Below are positions 57,101 through 64,000 of a DNA stretch of 64,000 bases, in pieces; position 1 is the stretch's first letter; every line of letters begins with the position of its first letter. The notes under the pieces were generated by a model. It was not told the origin of the DNA and searched no databases. It saw only the letters and a list, made by a program, of their open reading frames with translations. Origin of the DNA: Episyrphus balteatus. Lineage: Eukaryota; Arthropoda; Insecta; Diptera; Syrphidae. The DNA lies in the NCBI RefSeq assembly GCF_945859705.1, contig NC_079134.1:122140620-122204619 (forward strand). Reading direction: 5' to 3'. The position numbers and the translations under genes are program-made.

Positions 57101-60100
57101 CCGCGGAAAAACACCCTTCCACCCAAAAATTTTTTTTTACTTTTTTGATCCTTGGCTCTTATCCCAAAAGCAAACTTTTTGCCAAGTTCATTAGTGTAAC
57201 AATTTTTTTTTATTTGTTGATTTTATGTATATTGTTTATATAAGTTCTGTACTATACTACTGTTTTATATAAAAGTCTTAAAGTCTAAAAGAAATAAAGT
57301 TATGTTAAATTTATAATATTGTTTATGTTTTTTTTAACCTTGACTATAGTCGAATCGATCGAATCCAACTATACATTTATTGATTTTACAGTGTGGTAAA
57401 CAGAAAAGACTGAGAAATGTTCTTAAATCTGTTTCAATCACATTATTTATGCCTAGATACGAAAATATTGCGGCTACCCGAATATGACCGGGTACCCGTA
57501 TTATAACGGGTACCCGAATTTATGGCCCCCGGGTAATACCCGGAAATGCAGGTACCCGGGTACCCGGGTAGTTACCCGGGTATGCGGGTATCAAGAGCCC
57601 TACTTTTAATTGCTTATCATTTAAATCTCTTGAATGTCGTGTTTGATTGTTATTCCTCTAATTTTTGTTTAAATGCTTGGAAAACCAATTTATAAATAAT
57701 GAACTAATTGTTTCTCAAAATCATTACATCATCCAAAATTATTATTACTACGATTAATGACTGGTCTAAATTTCAATTGGTATTTCATGTCTAGGTTAAA
57801 CTCTTGTACTAGATGTGCAATAAAAACAGTTTTCCATTAACTTAAGAAGGCTACGTAACACGCGAATCAGACAATTGAAATAAGTTTATAAAATGACAAG
57901 TAATAGCAATGACACACAAAAAACTCATTAAGCCGTTTTACAATTCTTGTTGTTTTTTTTTTTATTTTTTGCATGTCACTGCTTTGTCGTGACTATAAGA
58001 ACACGCTATTTTTTTTATAATAAACCTACCTAAGTAATTTATTAGAACATAAAATTGACCTTTGATTAATATTAATAACGAACGATTAATATGGCCCAGA
58101 ATTTGCGTAATTAAACACGGAAAAAGCCATTCAATAGAATATCAATTAATCGAATTTAGATTAAATATCTAACTGTTGTCATGTTGTTGTATAGACAAAT
58201 ACAAACACATGTGTGTTGCAGAAAATAATATTAAATAAACTGAAATAGATAATCAACAGCAATAGTAGTTATCTTTTATTTCAAAAAAAACGTGCATGAT
58301 AAGTTTGGCAATGCGAATGATGTAAATGTTCAACAAAATGAGTAATGTACCTTTTTTTTATTAATTTAAGGTGGAATAGCTAAAAGTGGTATAAGCGTTT
58401 GAAGTATGTATGTACATTTATTGAACAAGACTTTTGCTATCTAAACTGGTTTTTAATCAATTTTACCTATTCAAGTTTTCATTGAGACACATGATCAGAA
58501 AAAATCCGGTTTACTGAATATTAACGTACAAACGTTAACATATAGACATAATAGATCATTTTGGATGAATCAATAATTCAATTGAAGAAAAAATGTGGCA
58601 TACAATTATTTTACACCGGCTCATTAGGTGCACCGAATCAGGAGCGAAGCTATGGTAGCTGTTGTTTAAATAATAGTTAATGATACCTAATCTTTATACG
58701 AATATTATGTAAATTATAAGCATTTTTTTTAAGAAAATGATATTTTTTCTCATAGCTTATGAGAAGATAAAATAAGTTCCTTTAAAATATGATCATTGTT
58801 TTGTTGCAAAGCTAAGGCATTAATAATATTAATACGTTAATATTTAAGTATTTCCTTATCCATATGGTTTCTAGAAAGAAAGAAATTTGATTAACAGCCC
58901 AGAAAAGCCACAACAGCGAATTTAAAATTTGGAATAGTCTGATTCGTTAGCGCACTAAAAATGTTCGTTCCATCACAAAATTTACACTTCTAATTTAACA
59001 CAATTTGGCGCTCCTAGAGCAAATCGTTTTCTTGTCGTTTTAGTACAAACTACTAACGTAATAGGGGTGTCTATGAAAGGAATATAGGGCTTTAGTTTCT
59101 CATGTTGGTCGCAATTATGTAATTGTTCTTCCAAGACAAATTTTTTGTGTGATCTTGTTATGCATCAGAACACGCTTTTAACTCAACCCACATACATAAA
59201 TATTTATTTTGACTTATCTCTTTTATGGACAAAAAAAAATCCATAAACCTTTTGGACCTTCAGAACTGTAGTTACACTGAAGTTATAGCGAATGGTTACT
59301 TTTTTCATAAAAGGCACATTTTAAATATTTAAACTGATCTAGGCTATTCGCGGAACACGGACTTGAAAATCCATTTTATCTCATCAAAATAAAAGAAATT
59401 TCGTTCAAAATCATAATTTCTTAATTAAAAACTCTGAATTTGAAAGAAATTTTGCTTTATATATGGGAGAAAATGTATTTTAGAGACGTTGAAAAACGCT
59501 TATCGCCAGTGATAAAGTTACAGAACAGGGGCCCAGGTCTCAAAACTCAAAATCTTCTAGTCTAGATGAATGCTTAGAATCATGTTGCATTTGCTCTTGC
59601 TTGAATTATTGATATCTCGATGTCCATTTCAAAAATGACATCAATTTTGTTTATCTTCAGTTTTTGCATTTCCAACGGTCCTTTGCATTTTCTATTTTTT
59701 TAAGACTATACATTATTGTATGACCACCCAAGCTTCAAAAAAATTTCAACTCTTACTCTTAGACAAGAAAAAATCCCCCTGAAAACTGGGTGCTGTAGCT
59801 TAAATATAAAGGGTATTTATTTTTTTTAGATTCCAATTCATTTAACATAGGATTTTTTGTTTTTCATTCAAACTGAAATTACTTCAACTAATTTTCATTT
59901 CTTAAAAATAACCATCACATAATCAGAAAGTTGGCTTAACAAACATTACAAATTTCTGCAGAAAAGTCCGATTATATTAATTTAGAAACTAAATATAGCT
60001 ATTTGAATTTGTAGAGAATGCATTGCTGCTATGATTGAAACTCTGGGCAATTTTAAAAGAAGATAGGTAAAATTAAATCAATTTGTAATTTCTATTAGAA

Positions 60101-62054
60101 TATTCATTTGCTTACGAATGTTTATTCAAGCTCAAATTACTTTTTACTTGAAATTTTAGTTATGTCTTATGTACGCTGCTGAAGCGAAACGAAAAATTTT
60201 GAATACTTCAAAATCAATAGCGAGCATGTTAACAAAAAAAATACCATCGGGTATTATAGCAGAGTAAAAATAATAAAAATACAAATAAAAACATTCAAGG
60301 AAAAACATCAGAAAATAAGTTTAAAAGCAAAAACAAAACAAATTTAATTTCGTTCAAGATTTCTTTAACGAAATTTTGTATGGAAAATCTCGTTTCGCTT
60401 CAGCTGCGTACTAGGCTTAAGTGTTTGTTTTTTGAAATTTTCTAAAATGTTTTTATTCCTTCTCAATTTGTAATCAAGTTCAGACGAGAAGAAATCGGTG
60501 GCTTTGAAAATCACAATTTCCAAAGAGTCAACTAAAATCTTGTATTTTACATTTGAACGGAAACTCGATAAGTTCCCAAAATGCATTATGTTTTTTATTT
60601 GCAAGCAAACAAAAAGAATTTTGAGACCAACTTTGTTGGATATAAACCATATTTATTATGGCGAAATTATCCAGTATTATTTCATAACCGAAAAAACCTG
60701 AAAATTTTTTATAAACAAAAATGTTAATTCACCTAACAATTACTAATTTTTTTCTTTTTTTATTTCTATAACAATAACTTGACTTACCTTCCCTTTGCAG
60801 CATATTACGAAGATAACGAACATTTTCCTGATGTCTTGCTCGTAATTCTCGTCCCTCATCTGACGCCAATATATTAACAGCTTCTAATGCTCCACATAAA
60901 ACAGTTGGTGGCAATGACGTTGTAAAAATGAATCCAGCAGCATACGAACGTATCATATCGATTAGTTTAGCCGATCCAGCAACATAACCTCCAATATTAC
61001 CAAAAGCTTTCCCCAATGTTCCAGAAATCATATCCATTTTATGCAATTGATTCTCCCTCTCTCCCACACCAGCCCCATGTTCGCCATACAGCCCAACAGC
61101 ATGCACTTCATCGACAAAAGAAATTCCACCATACTCATGGGTAACATCACATAGCTCCTGCAGAGGGCAAATTGCTCCCGTCATGGAATGTACAGTTTCA
61201 AAGGCTACTATCTTTGGGACATTTTTGTCGACTTTCTGCAAAAGACTTCGCAAATGATCGACATCGTTGTGTCGAAATATATGCTTCGGCACAAGACTAT
61301 TGCGAATTCCTTGAATCATTGATGCATGATTGCCAGCATCAGAGAATATCTCGCAATTTGGTAGCAAGCGAGCCAAAGTAAACAGGGTCGAGTCATTGGC
61401 CACGTAACAAGAGGTAAAAAGTAATGCAGCTTCTTTTTGATGCAATTCAGCAAGTCGTGCCTCTAATCGCTCGTGGTGCAAGGAATTACCCGATATATTT
61501 CGGGTACCACCTGCACCAGCGCCATGAACCTCTAAGGCCTTGGCAACAGCCTCTTTTACTTTAGGATGACATGACATTCCTAAGTAATCATTGGAACACC
61601 AAACAGTTATTGGTTTTTCTTTAACCGAGTATTCCAAAGCTTTTGGGAACATTCCTGTTCCAGCTAATCGATTGACTTTCTTAAAAACCCTATAAGAATG
61701 ATCTTGTTTCTTTTTCATTATTTGATCATGAAAGAAATCTTCATAGGGAAATGTTGAGTTCTTGGTGTCAGCATTTTTCTTATCAACCCTTTCAAGGTTA
61801 GGCTTGCTGGTGACGTCAATATGAGTTTCAGCGACTTTGGCCTGCTGCATGGTTGACATTTCCCTTGGTTGAGTAGGTGGCTCATTGGAAGTGCCATCCG
61901 TGGTAGCATTTGGGGGTTGAGAGCCCCCAGAATTGCCCATTGTAAAGATACTTCGGGCCACAACTGGACATTGCGAACCATAAGATTGCAGAAGTACATC
62001 TGCATAGTTTCGCACATAATTTGCACTTAATCTACTTAGAAAAGGGCAAGGCAT
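54107..62054 (-). CDS. Alas: 5-aminolevulinate synthase, mitochondrial (Alas)
   Basis: Two coding exons on the minus strand: 62054-60788 (422 codons plus one base) and 54501-54107, joined across a GTAAGT/TTTGCAG intron in phase 1; 553 residues. The enzyme condenses glycine with succinyl-CoA to 5-aminolevulinate using PLP, the first committed step of haem synthesis, in the mitochondrial matrix. The N-terminus (MPCPFLSRLSANYVRN) is a targeting sequence with two Cys-Pro haem-regulatory motifs (C3-P4, C29-P30), which in the family mediate feedback by haem. The core shows CSNDYLGMS (153-161), FVDEVHAVG (313-321) and the PLP lysine K349 in SGTLGKAFG. The C-terminal exon continues FPVEHTPSHIIPI to PTVARGEEKLRMAPTPFH. 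The ATG at 62054 matches the family start; an open frame runs 11 codons further upstream without an ATG. Intact, length normal for insects. Confidence 0.97.
55321..55475. mobile_element. Small palindromic MITE in the Alas intron
   Basis: CATTAAAAATCAATGTTTTA plus CAATAAGGGTTTATT at the left is complemented by AATAAACCCTCATTG plus TAAAATACATGGATTTTTAA at the right, and TAGCACTAAAA by TTTTAGTGCT. About 155 bp, non-coding. Confidence 0.65.
55635..57602. mobile_element. hAT-like element with CCCGGGTA repeat arrays at both ends
   Basis: Inverted ends TAGGGCTCTTGATA and TATCAAGAGCCCTA are flanked by the perfect 8-bp duplication CTTTTAAT (55627-55634 and 57603-57610), which fits the hAT target consensus nTnnnnAn. 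Both subterminal regions (55648-55770 and 57475-57592) are packed with CCCGGGTA and GGGTACCCG units, strikingly GC-rich in an AT-rich setting. It is 1968 bp. There is no transposase ORF, so it is non-autonomous, and a foldback element (56743-57199) is nested inside. The repeated units are plausible transposase-binding sites (inference). Confidence 0.8.
56743..57199. mobile_element. Foldback MITE nested in the hAT-like element
   Basis: Arms of about 185 bp: TTACACTCATGAAACTTGGC at the left against GCCAAGTTCATTAGTGTAA at the right, continuing through TCCGCGG and ending around ACATGTGTCATATGATGATG opposite CATCATCATATGACACATGT. The loop is about 90 bp. Each arm is open in one frame for 60-70 codons, but only because the arms mirror each other. 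Confidence 0.75.
60168..60420. mobile_element. MITE with TACGCTGCTGAAGCG ends, copy 2
   Basis: TACGCTGCTGAAGCGAAACG (60173-60192) is complemented by CGTTTCGCTTCAGCTGCGTA (60391-60410) followed by CTAGGCTTAA. It is the same family as 50163-51436 and shares CATCGGGTATTA inside. About 250 bp, non-coding. Confidence 0.7.
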
Positions 62055-62528
62055 TTTAAGTTTCTTTTTTTTTTTCAATTCAAACAATTGAAATTAAATT
62101 TGGTTTTTTTTTTCTTTACTTTTTCAAGGTATAATAAATTATATGCTGCAATCAGACGATAAAATTACGTAAATTCAGCACACTTTCACTTTAATTTGCA
62201 TTCGACGTTAGCAAAATTTAAAGAATTGAGAATGCAATTTTTTTGGAATGATGTTTTTCTTTTTTTGTTACTGATAAAATTGTTTGGTGAAGCACAAAAT
62301 TTTATTAAATTTTTACTTTTGCGAATAAGAAGAAAAATTCTTTATTTCTAATTTTTTTTTCAGACACTGCTACCACTTCGTATGATGACCAGTGAATGTT
62401 ACATAAATTACAAGAAGAATTCCTTTATAAAGTGGAGAGAAATTTTTGAAATTTGAGCATATTCCGCGCAGGGTGGATTTTATTTAATTCAGCAAACAGC
62501 AATATAATTTCAAAAGAGAACGAAATTC
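62055..62528 (-). promoter_or_regulatory. Alas: Upstream region of Alas
   Basis: 5' flank of Alas on the minus strand. TCTGATTGCAG (62156-62146) could be a 3' splice site of a 5' UTR intron. No TATA box or clear initiator was identified, and no iron-responsive element. Confidence 0.25.
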
Positions 62529-62969
62529 ATGTCGTTTTCCAAAATTCAAGGAGTGACACTCCTAGCTATATAATCACTCCAAAAGGAGTGATTTCAAATT
62601 CCAAAATTGAAAAAGGAGTGAATTTTTGGAGTAAATTCTTCGCTCCCAAAATTTTGAAGGAGTGATGGAGTGATTACCAATACTTCTACATTTGACTTCA
62701 TGGACTGCTTGTCAAATTGTTGGGTGGTTGTTTTAACTTTTTTTTGTGAAGGAAATTATATTTATTTACAAAAAAAAATCAATAAAGTATTGTAAAAAAT
62801 CACTAAAAGTGAATTTAAAAAATTGTGTTATTATTTTATTGATTATTTCGTATTACAAACACATGTAAAGCAAACGTCAAATCACTCCACTTGTCAAATT
62901 CTTCGTGAACAAATTCCAAAATTGCACGAAAAAAGAGTGATTCACTCCCATAATTTTGGAAAACGACAT
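62529..62969. mobile_element. MITE with ATGTCGTTTTCCAAAATT ends and GGAGTGA repeats
   Basis: The left end ATGTCGTTTTCCAAAATT is complemented by the right end AATTTTGGAAAACGACAT, and both are followed inward by GGAGTGA/TCACTCC units. At least eight such units lie within 62550-62955. The element is about 441 bp and encodes nothing; target duplication not resolved. Confidence 0.7.
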
Positions 62970-63200
62970 CAGAAAACACCTGATTTGTTGTGTGACATTA
63001 AAGAAAAGTGTGTTCAGTGACATAGTAGAAATGGCAGAGTTTAGAAAACACAAAATAGATTATTTGAAATGGTTGTTGAATATTAACCGATTGATAAAAT
63101 ATTAGAACATAATTAGAATATAATAGCAGATATATATAATTTCACAAGTTATCTCATTTGGAATGACAAATCGTATTTGTATGAAATTATTGGTGCTAAG

Positions 63201-63403
63201 AAATAAGGCCAAGTAAAATAATACCCGTGACACACTGCTAGTATATAGATACCATGGTATAAATTTATACATGATGTCTGTCAGAGGATACCATTCTAGT
63301 ATGAGGCGAACATCATTGTATAGATACTGGGTTCTTAGCGTAGTATAGTATCTATACTAGCAGTGTGTCACAGGTATAAAATTTTTAAAAATTGGCCTTA
63401 TTT
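63201..63403. mobile_element. MITE with AAATAAGGCCAA ends, about 200 bp
   Basis: AAATAAGGCCAA at the left and TTGGCCTTATTT at the right, with inner complementary blocks GTGACACACTGCTAGTATA and TATACTAGCAGTGTGTCAC. A partial relative of the inner block is in DHX8 intron 4 near 41160. Confidence 0.7.
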
Positions 63404-63639
63404 CACTTTTCAAAAGAGAAGTTAATTTTCAACCGTTGGATTAATTTAAATCTATCATCTTCGTTCGAGTTTGAAAACGGAAACGAAAATTGAATCCGTA
63501 CGGTACCGCTACCCGTACCGCTACCGCATACCCTCCAGTGTGGCCAAGCCTTAAGGCTATCTTCTAATGAAAATTTTTTTTTTTGGAAAATCATTATTAA
63601 CGGTACCTGCCATAGAACCGTTTTTTTTTTCAAATCCGA

Positions 63640-64000
63640 TTATCTCCGAAACTGCTTATTCGATTTCAACGAAACTTTTTGTTAGGAAGCATTTATAGAA
63701 TTTAAATATAAACCAAAAAACAAATTTCCAAAAAAATAATTTTTGGATTTAAAAAAAAAATTGAAAAATTTTTTTTTGAAAAATCAAATTTTCGAAAACG
63801 GGACATTGAATTTTTTTGAAATTTTGTTTTTAGATGTTGATTAGTGATTTCTACAAAATAACATACCAATTTTATTTTAAAACATTTTTTCCAAAAAATT
63901 GTTTATAAAAAATTAGTTTTTTAAATAATCATTTTAAGCAAAAAAACAAAACCGACTTCCATGGATCAAAACTAGGTTTTATGGTTTTTAAAAAAGTTCC
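63640..64000 (-). repeat. Dispersed repeat, minus orientation, running off the right edge
   Basis: It ends with AAACCGACTTCCATGGATCA then AAACTAGGTTTTATGGTTTT, the reverse complement of the terminal segment at 30440-30490. It also shares 'gattagtgatttctacaaaat' with 22714-22736. Probably a truncated mobile repeat of the same class as 29180-30500. Confidence 0.5.

Larger units (their letters stand above)
54502..60787 (-). other. Alas: Alas intron (6286 bp), transposon-rich
   Basis: Minus-strand intron with donor GTAAGT (60787-60782) and acceptor TTTGCAG ending at 54502. It holds a palindromic MITE (55321-55475), a hAT-like element (55635-57602) with a nested foldback, and a MITE (60168-60420). 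No other gene was recognised. 57611-60167 contains nothing identifiable. Confidence 0.9.

Noticed and set aside
56691..57243. Several 60-71-codon ORFs on both strands as genes
   Set aside because: They arise from the mirrored arms of a foldback element and translate low-complexity DNA.
61172..62026. ORFs overlapping Alas exon 1 in other frames
   Set aside because: They overlap the well-supported Alas coding frame and match no family.
62055..62460. Iron-responsive element upstream of Alas (a CAGTGT loop on the minus strand near 62370)
   Set aside because: Only three base pairs of stem can form and there is no bulged C at the required position.

Overview
The window is eukaryotic nuclear DNA, most likely from a fly (Diptera) with a large, AT-rich, transposon-rich genome. 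The evidence is spliced genes with GTAAGT donors and pyrimidine-tract acceptors, insect-type DHX8/peanuts and ALAS proteins, a jockey/CR1-like non-LTR retrotransposon, a Penelope-like fragment and many short inverted-repeat DNA transposons. No prokaryotic gene organisation is present.

Three host coding signals can be supported. (1) Plus strand, 37270-44740: a complete six-exon gene for the DEAH-box splicing helicase DHX8/Prp22 (fly peanuts), 1257 residues. Its first intron is only 66 bp, in frame and stop-free, so it is invisible to a simple ORF scan. (2) Minus strand, 62054-54107: a complete two-exon gene for mitochondrial 5-aminolevulinate synthase (Alas), 553 residues, with one 6.3-kb intron full of transposons. 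(3) Minus strand, 23882-23817: a single short first coding exon resembling the N-terminus of a tetraspanin. Its later exons were not found here, so they probably lie beyond a long intron towards or past the left edge.

Layout: 1-23.8 kb is non-coding and dominated by repeats: a diverged 'GTTACGGGTGTGAC' array, a Harbinger-like long hairpin carrying a Transib-like insertion which itself carries another element, 'CACTGGTCAACA' elements with TAA target duplications, and a hAT-like element with an 8-bp duplication. 23.8-25.3 kb is the tetraspanin-like exon and its upstream region. 25.6-36.8 kb is a second repeat-rich block: a MULE-like element whose terminal repeats are phased 15-bp arrays, a broken LINE, a 1-kb foldback element and an RTE-like relic. 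37.2-44.8 kb is DHX8. 45.7-51.6 kb is a recent complex tandem duplication (about 1.03-kb period) whose second copy holds a Penelope-like fragment and a nested MITE/hAT pair. 54.1-62.1 kb is Alas, with a 1968-bp hAT-like element in its intron. 62.5-64 kb returns to MITEs and dispersed repeat.

The host genes have unrelated housekeeping roles (pre-mRNA splicing and haem synthesis) and no functional coupling is implied. The most unusual content is the mobile DNA: several elements have target-site duplications and terminal repeats that can be read to the base and suggest their superfamily.
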